Assembly: GCF_015832195.1 (NCBI RefSeq)
Contig: NC_052019.1
Span: forward strand, 46,627,016 to 46,691,015
From: Motacilla alba alba
Lineage: Eukaryota; Chordata; Aves; Passeriformes; Motacillidae
Direction of reading: 5' to 3'
Length of the DNA: 64,000 nt
Part shown: in pieces, positions 37,823-50,635 of the stretch
Layout: every line of letters starts with the position of its first letter
Position numbering within the stretch: the stretch's first letter is position 1
Program-made: the position numbers and the translations under genes
The notes under the pieces: generated by a model
Database searches by the model: none
What the model was told of the DNA's origin: nothing
Seen by the model: only the letters and a program-made list of their open reading frames with translations

Positions 37823-40800
37823 AATGATTTTTATTTTCCATTTGTAAATTTACATTGCAATTTTTCTCTCCATGGAGGAAATAATAAAAGTAATTCAGCA
37901 TTAGTATAAATACTGAACTTAGTGGCAAAGCTATATTCAAAGTGGATAATTTGTTGATACACACTGATCATCATATTTATGGGGTCTACAGCAGGATACA
38001 TCCCTTATGATGTGACCAGAGGTACTACCCAATTAGAGATATCCCCTGGGTCCCACCTCAATTATTCCCTAGGCAGAGAGTGTAAGGACTGTCAGGCAAT
38101 TCAGATGAGGCAACCTATCACAGCAGAACTTGTTCCATTCTAAGGCACCACACATGCTCCTCATTTGAGCACGACTGTCATTCTGTTCAAAGAGCACGAG
38201 CAGGTCCCCTTGATCATGTGACAGGAAGGGATTTGCACAGTTCTAAAGTTGGGGCAACAGGGAACAGATGAGGATGACCAGGGGACTGCTCAACAGGGAG
38301 CTCCAGCAAGTCATACCCACCACCCCACTGGCACCAGGATGATTTTTCCACTCTACACAATAGTCTCTAAGATGGGATGCCCTCTTGATCTACATGGTAG
38401 AATTATTTATCTGCTTCATTCTTCTCTTGCCTTTTTTTTCCCCTCCCAATAAAGCTTGAATAATCTCTCTACCTTTTGTGGGAACTATGAGTCCTCTTTA
38501 ATTTTCTTTTCTCAGTTTCATAACTCCAAGATAAATTTAGCAAGAAACTCTTTCTGTAATACCCTCTGGATAAAAAGAAGAAAAGTGAGATTTAAAAGTA
38601 AATGGAAGATGACAGCTAAATCTTTAAAATCATAGAAACACTAATCCCTGTTAACTACAGCATCTCCAAATCACATGAGTTCACTGATCAGAGCATACAA
38701 TTTGCCCTTCTAGGGAGAGATATGTATTTTGAAAAGCTCCAGTGTGAGCCAGTAGGATTTTACTTGGAGGAAATAATTAAAATAACTGTAATCACTACCC
38801 AGAAATACTTACAATTTAATTAAAGGCAAGGATTCTTTGTCAGTGTCTGACTACAGCTCTCTGTGGATGCGATTTTCAGAAGCACTGAAATTTCAGAGGG
38901 AATAAAGTAATTTTGGTCGTCTTCTTTGCCGAGCTCCCAATTCATGAGAAACACTGACTATATACAAGTGTATCTTGTTCTCAGATGGTTTTTTAGGTCA
39001 TTAAATCCTGTCCCTTGTTCCAGAAGTCAAACACATAGTTCAACATTTTTCACAGATATGTACTGAAAAACTACAAAGGTGTCCTTCAGCAGCAACAGAG
39101 AAGGTGCAGGCAGCCAGGTGGTGATGCTGGGTCACACTTGCTCAGCCCTGTGAGCACCTAGTGCCACAGAAGTGAGAAGGTGAAGCTTGACTCTGAAAAT
39201 GCTCTTTGAAAGGCTCTAAACAAATGCCTTTCCCTGCTTTTAAATGTCATGCTCAGCAATGCAAACCAAAGCAAGCAACGCTCCTGTACTCACCCATTAT
39301 CACAGCTGTTCTTGTCAAAAAATGATCATTATCTTCGTATATGGGAAGGCAAATGAGCATTAAACAAATTCAAGCTTAGGGCTCTCTTTTTTTGCAAGAT
39401 AGCATCAGATATTAGCCACCATTTCTTGCCTCATCACATGCTGATCTACTCAGTAATCAGGATTTTAATTACAGAAATCTGTCTCTGGGTATTTTCTTGC
39501 ATAACTACTAAAAGGCATGAGCACACTGAACTTGACTAGAGTAGAGATGTGTTATAGACAAAATCCAAATCTGTATAAGGTTTTCAAACTCTCCAAAGGT
39601 CACGTGTGCTGAGATCCATGGGTTTATACCAAGGTGTTTAAAGATACAGATTTGTGGCTTTCTTTTTAGTCTGACCCTGGAAGGTTTTTTAGTAATAGGA
39701 GTCATATGCATATACCTGCATACACAGACACCTGCCAGCATTATATGAAAGATGATGTTTATGTTGGTAGTTTGCAAAGCGCTGGCTCTCACCTTTGAAA
39801 GCTTGTTGCAGGGAAAGCTGATGAAGGATCTGACCTGTGACCTTCAACTCCTCACAGAACAGCTTCCAGCAGTTCAGAAGCCTGCCTTCTTCTGATAAAT
39901 ACTCTCCAGTTTGATGGCTTAATAACCTCTGTCTGGTGAGCCTTCAGCCTGAACCAGGCAACCCCTCAGGTTAAGGCCTTCTCATAAGTTTCTTAATTTT
40001 CCCATTCACCCATCCAGTCCCACATAGAACCAAAAAGAGCCTGACACTATAAAGATTAGAAACACAGATAAACTCAGTTCTGCTGCAGCTGGGAGCAGAG
40101 GCAGTGCTTTAATCCTTGTTCAAGCACAGGGATCTTGCAAAATCCCTCTACAGTGTCCATGTTCCTATCTCTCCAAGGTATTGGTTTTTATAGTGATACA
40201 CGGGCAGCAACTACTTAGTTTTCAGCAGGGTACCCAAAATCTGAACTTGTCTTTGGCTTTTGAGGGATGAAATTCTTCACCTGATATTTTAACATTCTGT
40301 GTGAGGACGGCTGCCTATATGGCTGCCATGTTTCAGCACCAGGTAAAGTTAAGCTGCCAAATTGCTTCTTTTTTTCTGTTCCATGAGTGGATCCCATGCT
40401 AAGTAATTTCCTTTCACATTAGGTAACCTGTTAATTTACATTAATTTTTGCACAGGTTTAAGTTACAATGGAAAATAATTAAATAATATTTGCTAAGACT
40501 TGAGCCAAAATAGTTTCAGTCCTTGAGTTGCATGAGGCTCACTAGCATACCACAAGAGCAGCTGACAGCACCCTAATCTCAGAAAAGCTTGGAACAGAGC
40601 TAGACTCTGAATAACCCAGTCAAAGACATGATGAGACACAAACATCAAGCTGCAGAAAAATCAGTTCAGTTTAACTTTTTGATTAGCCAGCTTTTACTAC
40701 CAAATAAAATATACAGCTAAGATCTTTAACAAGATGATTAAAATAGAGATTAAAAGGAAAAAGCAGACAGTGATGATTAATAGACAAATACCCATGGAGG

Positions 40801-43800
40801 CAACAAAGGAAGAGTTTTTGTGATATAGCATAGTAAGTTTGGAAGGCAGAATGTTGTGAGACAGGGAAAACAGAAGTTCCCAAGCTAACTATTCTTTGTA
40901 ATTTGCAATATTTTACACTTTACTAGCTTCCATTATTTCTCTCAGTGCCAGCTCCCATCTCCTCCAGTAGTTTCACAAACAAGAGTTTTTCAGGTCTTAA
41001 TATATTCAGAAGGGTTGTTCCAGATGCTGTAATTCCAAAACTCAAAAAAATTTGCAAGAGATAGGCTTCTAGTGTAGACTCAGACTCCTGAAAGGAGAGA
41101 TTCAGTCTCTGCATTCACTACAAAGGAGATCAAGCTTCTAGTCAACACAATTCCAGAGCCTGAAGCCAGATGATGCAAAGCCTCCCTGCTCCAGCACAAC
41201 TCCTGTTCTCTTTAGTGCATCCTGTGCACAGCACTCCACATGCCAACTTGGAAGGTCACAAGGAAGACGCTCAGTTCACATCCAAATACATGACTTAGAG
41301 CAATGCTGAGCACTTGCCAGCTTAAATCTCTGAGGGCAAGGCAGAAGGGTTGTTGGAGATAATTCAAAGAATTTTAACAGCAATACCATGCTGCTGCAAC
41401 TGCATCTTTCAAAACTGACTGAACGACATCCTCACTTCCACACTGAGAGGGCCAAGCAGCAAGCAAGGCAGAAAACACCACTGCCACCAAAGCCAACTCC
41501 TCTGCAATAGAGCAGAACTCAGAGAAAAAGTTGTCAGCCTAGGCTTGCTTTTAATTTCTATAATATACAGCTTGCCCTAGTTTATACATGCTGCAGCATT
41601 AGACAATTAGACATGCTGAAGCGTCATTATTCTCTTGACTCACAACTGAACATCCTCTGTCTGTGCTCCCCTTCCCTCCCCTGAGTGTGGACCCTTATCC
41701 TCATTTTTGCAACTCTCACAGAATAGCTGCCCCACAATGATAATTATTTCACTGTTTGTTTAATAGCTGTATTTGCTAAATCAATAATGGCACTATTTCT
41801 CAACAATCTTATTTGCAAATTTTTGCCTAGCACATTTTTTTCAATCAGTCTTCTATTTTCCCTCTTTGTAGGGAAAGGAGTTACTTGAAGTTAAGATTGC
41901 CAAATTTAACCTCACAAGCTAAATATATTGTAAAATTATGATGTTTCTTGAAAATTGCTAACCTTTTGAGGAAAGTGTCAAAAACGGGAGAAAAAGGAGT
42001 TGGAGAAAAATCAACAGCTGCAAATACTTTATAAAGCAATCCTGCTATAAGTTTACAGCTTTTTCCCAAGGCATAGAAACAATGCTTCCCCTGTGACCTC
42101 AAGTAAAATTAATATATCAGAAGGATCACAAACCACCCAATACTTGTAAAATGTCCAGCTCTTGATGAACTTTGCCAGAAAGACTGGACTCGTAAAACTG
42201 CACAATATCTAGCAAAACACTGAAAGGCAGTACATACAGAATACTCAAGAATGGACATTGGAAAACCTTTTTCTTCAAATTATTTTAAGTTATATGCTAT
42301 TTGAAAGCAACATGAGTATCTCACAGTCATGCCAATGAAGCAAGCCATGTGATCATGTGTTCCTATTTATTTACAGTATTGGATAATGTTGAAGAGACTT
42401 TTAAAATTGCTTTGCTGTGACTACTTTTTATCTAAACCTGCACTGCATTAGTTACCATTAATACTGCTCTGTAGCACCAAATGGCAAGAAAAATAGCCAT
42501 TTATTTTGAAAAATGCCTAAAAATTATGGTACTTTAACATCCATCATCTTGCTCCTTGAAGCCCTAAGGAGTTCTTAGCCTGCTTTGGGAGGCTTAGAAA
42601 AGCTATCACTAATAGCAGATATACCCTATTTTTAGATCTACCTGCTTGTGACACATAGCTTCCTAAAACTAGTTTCAGTTTATCCTTACATTTTTTTCTT
42701 TTTCAACATCAGGCATTTGTAGTAGAGGGGCAGGTAGGAGAAAGAAGAAATCACTCAGGCTACAATTTCTCAGCTAGATACTTGGGTTCTTTTTCTTAAG
42801 ATTTAGAGGTAAGTTTTGGAGACTTTATTAATGCAACTGCAAAAGCAAAACAAGTGAAAAGAAACCTAAGTGTAATTTACCACATGAAGTTTATTATGCC
42901 AAACACTGGAATCCATGGAGCATTAAAACAGAGAAATTACTTAGCCTGCAAATTTACTATCTTTCCTATACATTAAATAATGCTAACTGGAAACTAGTTA
43001 ATGAGCAACCCTTGTGCTGGGATGAACATAATCATTGTACACCTTTTCTGGCATGACCTAAGCATTAAGGCTCTATCACTTCTGAGGATCAGTATTCCTG
43101 AAACTGGACACATGTGCTTCCAAGGTGCCCAGACAGAAAGAGTGAAGAGTAGCTCAGCATATCCAGCCCAGACAACTTCAAGTTCTGCTCAGGGCCTTTG
43201 CAATTACTCCAGAACTGGATTAAACGACGGATTTATCTGGAAAGTTCAGGGCTTTCCTGTCTCAAGGGAGACTAAATAGCTCATGCTCACTGTACAGCTC
43301 AAGAAGCAGTATCTTCTCAGGCAAAAGCTGGTGAGTTTGCTGCAGCTGAGCTTAGCATTTCAGAGCCTCCTTATTTCTTTATTCCATCCACCCAGACAAG
43401 GCACAAGTAGTACTTGGAGTTGAAATCTGCAGGGATTTCTTCTCCAGGTTGAAGAATTGTGTTGCTTTGAATATCCACTGTATTTTTACTCACATTTGAG
43501 CAGAGATATGGTCACAAGGGACCTAGTTTTCTCAAAAAAAACCATAAAATTTTCAGACCGTGGGTTAAAATGGCCAACCTCAGAAAACTGCAGCAATTGG
43601 CTAAAAAACAATCAGTCAGGTGCATCACCATTCCGATTACCCACAAAGCATCAGGAGTTACATGGCAATCTCTTGTGCCATTCCCACTTTCTGGAAGCTC
43701 AGAACAGTGCTGCCACTTGCAGATTCTGAAGGGTGGGGAGCCCAGCAGGCTGCCCTTGCATCTGTGCTCTTACCTCTCCTGTGTGGACTTCCTGCAGCAT

Positions 43801-46129
43801 AAGGGAACAGGATGTTCATCATTAGTCAGCCACCATCTGTAGCCAAAACATCAGATGGCAATGAAAAAGGAGAGGGGAGTTACTCTTCTCTTCCTATTTT
43901 TTCAACAAGATGGAGGCAATGTTCAAGGCACGAGATGAAAGAAAATATGACCATGGCAGAATGAAATTCCTGTCTACGGATTCAGGTAGCCAAATGTTGC
44001 TGAAGATCATAGATGGACAGACTCAGGGATTCTCTACATCCTATTCTTGAATACTCCTTGAAAGGTCAAATATCAGAAAAGCTACATTTGACAGCAACAG
44101 AAGGCATTGATTGAGGCAAAATATATTGTAATATGACACATCCCAGAATAAAAATATGCAGACGAGAAAGGCATTATGGAGGAGAGAAATAGCCCACTAA
44201 GCTGCAACATTTTTTCCCACATCACTGAGGACCATGATTTAAAAAAATAACCCTGCTCTGAGTCAACCAGTGCAGATTTTTTTCAATAAGGATCTCAGCA
44301 GCCAATTCATGAAACTGCCACAGGGGGCTAGTAAAATTTTAACTTGGGGACTATTTTACAAGAAAACTTGATTCAAAAGACCAAGACAGAAGAACCTAGA
44401 GAACAGAAAATCTGATTTTGTATATGTCACTCACAGCCTTTTAGAGGATGCTATATGATGTGTGATTGCAATATGACTCAAAATCTCATGTGAACATGCA
44501 CCAGTATTCATAGAATTCTTCAGCCCCAAAATTAGCCTGCAGGCAGATAACCAAGTATTCAGCAGCTTCAGACCCAAGTTCTTCCAACACTACACAAGCG
44601 AATTTAACATGATTTGTATGAGTACTTTTCCAATCTCTACCTGTTGGATAGTAGACCAGCCTTTTTTCCAGGTTCACAGACCTCTGGAGGAGAGCAGCCT
44701 TGATGGCCTGTTTACCTGACACCATAACCTACTTCACAGAAATGGGCTGGCCCTAATTAGTAGAAGATAATAAAAAAAATAAATTTGGAAGAATTACCTC
44801 AACTCCAGGTTTAACTGGACTGGGCCACAGAGAGGAGTGCACTAAGAGACATGAGAACTTCGAGTACCTAATTCATTCTTTTACATCTCTCCTATCTCCA
44901 AGCGCTATTCTTAGACCAGTTTTAGGTCTCCCAGACTGTCTCCTGCAGTTCTGGAATTTAATCCATCTTATTTAGAGCTAATCTCTGCCACACAGCAGTG
45001 TAAACAAACCTGGAGTCAATGGGACTTCTCCATGTTCTTGGGCAGGTAGAAGCAACTTTGGATGCTTTTAGGAATCCTTTTATGAAAGTCACCCCACGAA
45101 CACAGAGCAAGAGTTCAGGAAGTCAATGGCTCTCAGTTGTGCCATTTGGCTCATATCCCATTTTTTACCCATATTCTTCAATTGATATTACAGGTTTATC
45201 AAGCATTAAATGACTAGTTATTAGACTTCCAGTATATTAGAATTTCATGTATATGCAAAAGTACATATTAATGAAACAGAAAAGTCAACACTTAGCAGAG
45301 ACTATACATAGCATCTATAAAAAATCACTTCTGAATTGCAGTGGAGATTGATAAAGATAGAGCTTTATACAGTATTTAGTCATGGATAAATAATGCAATT
45401 AATCATGTGCATGTGAATTTGCAGAAGAGAGAAAGAATACTATCCCTTCATGTTCTGTAACACTGGCAGCATTAGGTTAAATATAATTTCAAAGTGTTTC
45501 CTAGCTGAATCTAGAATTCCACTCTTTTGAGTAAAGTGGTTGGGTACTACTTAAAAGACAAATAGCTCTGCAAAGAGGAAGACCACACTGCCACAAGCAA
45601 CTAAGAAACACTCCAACAATCAATTATTAGAAAACATTTACCAAGAGGCCTGGCATGCTCTAAAATAATTAAACATTATTTTATAGTAGTTGCAGGATAT
45701 GTTTGTGTTTAAATCACACACTAAGCATGAGAGAACAGCTCCCAGAAAGAGGAGTCTCCTGAGAGAAGCTCCAAAGCCCTCACCACAATAAGTTATTTCA
45801 GAATATGTCCCTTACACTTGGTATTGTCCTGGCACCCGCATTACAGGAAAAGCTGATTTTTTGGGTTGGCAACAAAACAGGGGGGACAGGGGAGGGTCTT
45901 GACTGCAACCCCTCTGAAACTTGCATTTTTCTTACAACAGTGAAAGCAAGCTATCAGGCACAAAATGCTCTCAGTGAGTAACTTTTCATTTGCAGGTGCT
46001 TGGAGGAGAATCAAGTGAAGACAAGGGCCAGATGCACAGAACTGCATAAGGCCACTGCATGTCCCACTTCCTTAAAAGTGGATAGAGCACTCAGCCTGTC
46101 CCAGACCCTCCTCTGCCTGAAAATGAACA
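37823..46129. other. Non-coding unique sequence, no gene seen
   Basis: Unique AT-rich sequence between the CR1 relic and the solo LTR. Only short open frames occur, the longest about 90 codons. No recognisable repeats, microsatellites or CpG clusters were noticed. Confidence 0.6.
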
Positions 46130-46135
46130 GATACT
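46130..46135. repeat. Target-site duplication, left copy (GATACT)
   Basis: GATACT immediately precedes the TGTGGG start of the LTR and is repeated exactly at 46807-46812. A 6-bp duplication is typical of class II (beta/ERVK-like) retroviral integration. Confidence 0.93.
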
Positions 46136-46351
46136 TGTGGGAACCCAGGACATCCCTCTGGGTGCCCTGGATGGCCAGAGCTGCTGGCAAGGGGCTCTGA
46201 GACCCTGGCATGCAGCCAAAGACACACATGGGGTTTTGATCTTCGCCCATGGAGCAAATTACCAACTCTGTAGGAAGAATTACAAGCCACACACAAGTTT
46301 AGGTATTGTAGTAGAAGTAGTCACGAAGTGAAAGGAAGGATTTTTGAGTGC

Positions 46352-46416
46352 TGTACAGGGGGGTTTTAAGCCTTGTACGCAGGGGTCCAAGTTTTGTACA
46401 TAGGGGTCAAGGGTTC
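46352..46416 (+). repeat. Tandem U3 units (TGTAC-GGGG), about 21 bp x 3
   Basis: TGTAC occurs at 46352, 46374 and 46395, each followed after one to three bases by a run of at least four G. The spacing is 22 then 21 bp. Directly repeated U3 segments in retroviral LTRs are often enhancer units, and that role here is inferred. Confidence 0.65.
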
Positions 46417-46585
46417 TAAGATGGAGGGATTTGGGTGTGCCCTGTCCTCTTTCTTTCTCCTTCCTAGCCTCCATGTCTTTGGTGATGTCGGCACTCACAG
46501 ATTGGTTTAGAGTAGAAAGTCACCATTCAATATAGATAGTAGGCATTGGGGAAAAAAGTATAAAACTGTAGTATGTAATATATGA

Positions 46586-46593
46586 TATAAAAG
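46586..46593 (+). promoter_or_regulatory. LTR TATA box
   Basis: TATAAAAG, about 100 bp upstream of the AATAAA signal, is the better of two TATA-like sites. The other is TATAAAA at 46559-46565. Transcription would start roughly 25-30 bp downstream. Whether the promoter is active cannot be told from sequence. Confidence 0.6.
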
Positions 46594-46686
46594 ATGGCAC
46601 CAGCCCCCTGGGAGGGCAGTGTGCCTTTGTCTGACCTGCTGAACGGGCCACAGCAGTTCAGGAAAAGAATCTTTTAGATAACCAAC

Positions 46687-46692
46687 AATAAA
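46687..46692 (+). terminator. LTR polyadenylation signal AATAAA
   Basis: AATAAA in the sense orientation of the LTR, about 115 bp before its 3' end, where the R/U5 boundary is expected. A T-rich stretch follows at about 46729-46735. In a host transcript it could act as a premature poly-A site. Confidence 0.7.
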
Positions 46693-46806
46693 CTACCTTG
46701 AGACCGGATAACAGAGGACTACTGAGTCTTTCTTTGAAGGCACAGGTTGGAGGAGAGACTTTTCCATCTTTCGGGGTCACCCCAATCTGGGGCACGAAAC
46801 CCCACA

Positions 46807-46812
46807 GATACT
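46807..46812. repeat. Target-site duplication, right copy (GATACT)
   Basis: An exact copy of the GATACT at 46130-46135, directly after the LTR terminus CCCACA. Confidence 0.93.
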
Positions 46813-49800
46813 CATCATGTGCACAGCACTAGGATGGCTTAAAAGCCCTTAGTGCTACCCTGGCACTACAGGAGATGGACACCCAGGAAAGTGGTGCTGG
46901 AGGTTACTCACACTCCAATATAGGAAACAAATTCCTAGAGGCAGAGACCAGTTCTGCCTTAACAGTCTCACAGAGATGGGGGTGGCTGCCTCTGAACTTC
47001 TTAGCTTGCAGCTTTCCCCAAATTACAAGTTTCACACATGAAATACTTAGATAGCAGAAGTAATCAGTGGAATCTGATATTTTCCCTCAGTCAGGAGTCT
47101 GGACAGTTCCCCCAGAGACAAACTCTCAATTCTAGACATCACTACATCCTATTATCATCAGGAAGGAGGGCTGAGGAATGCCCTTGCTTATCTTCTTGAC
47201 TCCTCCTGCCCACATCTAGCAGGGTGCTGGAAGGCAGCAGCTGTAGGTTGGTGTTTCCACAGCACCATCTCCTACACCAAAGGAGATGAACAAAATCAAC
47301 CCTCTGAGAGCAGCTCTCCCCTTAGCACTTACCCCCACTGCCACCCCAACCACCACTTCCTCCTGCCATACCCAAAAAGTCCATTGTAAGCTGGATAACA
47401 AACTTTCCCTAGGATGTCAAAAACTTCTAACCTGGGGAAAATACAACCTTTCCTCTGCATTTCCTCCAGTCTGCTTTTGTTGCTCCCTTCTCTGAAGGGG
47501 CAGCTAATTTGGAGGCAACCTGAGGGCCTCCCCTGAAGAAGGTGATGCCCATGCTTTAACAAGAGCTGTCTGGGGATTCACCCGCCCGTGTAGTCATCCC
47601 AGCCTCCTGAGGCCTTCTGCTTCTATTCTCATGGGAGAGGAGAAGGATCAGACCCCCCTTTGGGAGATCGAACCTTAAGGACAGACTGTTGTGCTGTTAT
47701 TGAAAATATCAGCCTTCCAACTCTGCCACTCACAACAGTAACTTCTTTCTGCTTTAACATTCCAAAAAGGTTTCTGTGACCCTCCCCCAGCACATTCTGC
47801 ACCCCAGTACTCTGTAACCTCCAGAAAGCATTAATGTCCCCTAATGAAAACAAGCCCTTCCTTTTCCTGGCTGTGGGGCAGGCACTGTGACTCAGCACAA
47901 GCTACTCTGTCAATAAACACACTGGACCAGGTCCACCTTGACACACACAACCCTTTGGCACCCTTCTGGTGATGCCAGAGAGCACTGACGGGATCTCAGG
48001 TGCTCCTTATGTCTGATTAATGGTATTTTTGTGGTGCCAGGGACATGTAAAGTAGCCTCAGAATAAATGAAATCAGGCTGAGCAAGGACAGAAATGCTAC
48101 CATGGTATTTCTGTGGGAACTTTCCCAAAAGTCATCTCCCACTGAAACTCTACTCTAGGCTGACGCTCGTTCTGCTGGTCACATGTGGCTCCCAGATCTT
48201 TTCAGCTCATCAGCCTCTGAACATATGTGATGGCGTCTCTGGGTGGTGGAAAAAAAAAATAAAGGAAAAAAGAAAAAAGGTGACTCCACTTCCAACTCCA
48301 CAAAAGGATATGAGCAAGCTGTGTATGCTTCTGCAGCCCATGTCAGTCAGGAAAATTAGATCCTTACACCCCTCTCCCTCGAAGACAAGTAACTAGCTAC
48401 ACATCAGGCTGTACAGGTCTCTGTGAGAGGCATGAGCGAGGCAGGGAAGAAGAATGCTGGCTTGGTTCTGCCATTGCCAAGGTTTTTCCGACAGCTGGTC
48501 ATCTTGGAGAGCAGCAGTGAACAGTCTGCAAGGGCTCTTTGGAGATATAATGGGCACTTCCCAAATTATTATGGTATAAATACATATATATATATATAGA
48601 GAGAGAGAGAGAGGGCACTTTCTTATAATTATGACTCTAATGAGCTTTTTTCCCAGTAAACCATAGGAATAAAATATCTGCACATTTGTGATTGTTTTAA
48701 ATTATAGATTTTTTTTTTTGTTTGCTTTTGTTTGTTTTAAGATGAAAGCAAATAGCCCAAGGTTATCCTGAAGAGTATCTCAGCATGTGAAGCTTTTGTT
48801 AATTCCACCTACAGGGAAAAGGCAAACTTCAGACTTTTTAAAGGATGTTTCATACCATAATAAATGCAACAGAGCCAACTGATTGATTGCTAGAGAAGGG
48901 TCAGATGGGCTAATTTTCCATAAATATGGCCAGTACTGTCTCTGGTGTCTATGCTGAAGGTTATATTCACAAGCCTTTTACAGAACTGCTACCATTCTTT
49001 TGCAAATTCTTATGCAAACTGTGTTAGAAATATTTACTGTGGTCTTTTTACCCTCTGTCCAGGGAAGTTGACTGAAAATGCAGAGACCAATGAGCACTAC
49101 TATAAAACAATCTGAGGAGGCCCCAAAGACTATGCCGATCATTTGCTGAATTTTTTTCCCCATTTAAATTAAGTCAAGAGCATTCAAGAGAAAAACACAG
49201 TAAAAATCCTCCTGAAAGGGTTAAATTTTTCCCCAACAGCTTCTCTAAGCGGAACTTATATTCTTAGTCTGACTTAAGGATATGGAATAGAAAGGCTGCC
49301 AACATCTGTTGTGGTCAGAGGCAGATAAAAGAGACTAATTCAGAGCTGGAAGAACCCATGTACAGTACTCTGTGTTGCATTACCCTCTCCACAAAAGCAC
49401 GCGAAACAGCGCTCGGTGCGATGGGAGATGGATGCTCACCTAAACTTCCTCCCTGCAGAGACCCAGGAGTTTCACGTGTTTATGGGCACCCCCATCATCT
49501 CACAGAGAGCACAACATGAAACCTTTAGCTTCTAACTGGGGACCACCAGGCTGAGGATACTTCGGAAACACTGTGTGTATAATCACACTGCTATATAACG
49601 GGGGTGAATGAAAGAAAGGAGAGAGACAGGCGATGTATGAGCCTGCCAAGCACTGGAAAAGTTAGCATAGAACAGATTAATGTGCTAAGTAACTTCGGAC
49701 GTGGATTAGCCCAATCTTTATTAAGGTGACCTGATAAAGAGTATCTTCCTAGAGACATGAAGAAAAGCTAATGCAGTTTCATTCACACTCTCACTCAGTT

Positions 49801-50435
49801 ATTAAACACACTCCATGCAGACAAGCCTACAACTTACTGAGACCAGCAGCTCTTCACAAAGAAGCCCACTGCATTATGGCAACACATGATGGGCACACAC
49901 TCAAAGCCAGCTCAAAACCTACAGACTGCAGAACTCCTGTGTCTGTCTTTACTTTTGCCAGAAATGATTTTACTGTAGTAAGGGAACATCAGTATCTGCA
50001 GTGGACTTCAAACAACAGCTATTTTACAAAAGGAAAGGAAATTACAGGCAGGTAACTTGATTACATTACAAGTGAGACTGAAGCCCACTGTTTAGTACCT
50101 AAATGTTGTTTTGGTGGATGCTCAGATGTCTTTTTTCCAAGGAAGCAGCCAGTAAAGCCAGTAGAAGCTCCGCCCAAGGAAGGGCAGCCAGCTTGCCTCT
50201 AGTATCATAAAACAAGATCTATACCTCACCTTTTGTTTGTATCAGTAAGGAAGATTCAGGCATAGAACTGAAATTCCCTGGGGCAAAGGGACAAAGGGAT
50301 GCAACCAGTCAAAACCTCAGCAGTTGAGATAAAGTCTGTCCTAGATGCCACCAGCCGTTTTAAATTTCCCTTTGCACTTCTTGATCTTAACAGCCTGCAG
50401 AACTCCAATGAATATTTAGCCTTTCGTACAGAAAA
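46813..50435. other. Non-coding unique sequence, no gene seen
   Basis: Unique sequence with the TA/GA microsatellite near 48.6 kb and a compact CpG cluster at 49399-49428 (five CpG in about 30 bp, unusual for this window). Open frames reach about 100 codons without recognisable domains. Confidence 0.55.
48584..48613. repeat. Compound (TA)n(GA)n microsatellite
   Basis: About seven TA units run directly into about eight GA units. The abrupt switch suggests that a point change within one array founded the second. Confidence 0.9.
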
Positions 50436-50635
50436 CTCAGCTGGAATGGACATACCATGATCCTCCAGCCCAACTGCCTGACCAAACGTTAACACACATT
50501 AAGAGCATTCTGCAAATACCACTTATCACTGACAGGCTTGGGACACAAATCACCTCTCTAGAAAGCTGATTATAGTGTCTGGCCACCCTCTCAGCTCCAT
50601 GTTAAGCCTGAAGCCTCCCAACACAGCTTTATCAG
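50436..50635 (-). mobile_element. CR1 LINE 3'-end fragment, second subfamily
   Basis: About 200 bp match a CR1 3' region on the minus strand. The blocks are 'ggaatggacataccatgatc', 'aactgcctgaccaaac', 'cactgacaggcttgggac', 'cacctctctagaaagc', 'tggccaccctctcag' and 'gcctcccaacacagcttt'. The wording differs from the copy at 21.3 kb, so it is a different CR1 subfamily. It is 5'-truncated, the terminal octamer repeats are eroded, and it has no coding content. Confidence 0.82.

Larger units (their letters stand above)
46136..46806 (+). mobile_element. Solo LTR of an endogenous retrovirus (ERVK-like)
   Basis: A 671-bp solo LTR with intact boundaries. It begins TGTGGG and ends CCCACA, a perfect 6-bp terminal inverted repeat, and exact GATACT copies flank it. 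Two TATA-like boxes (46559-46565, 46586-46593) and an AATAAA (46687-46692) give U3-R-U5 order on the plus strand. The U3 carries three roughly 21-bp TGTAC...GGGG units (46352 onward). No primer-binding site or internal viral gene follows the 3' edge, so the provirus was reduced to one LTR by LTR-LTR recombination. Length, termini and duplication size fit songbird class II families. The undamaged duplication suggests a fairly recent insertion. Confidence 0.95.
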
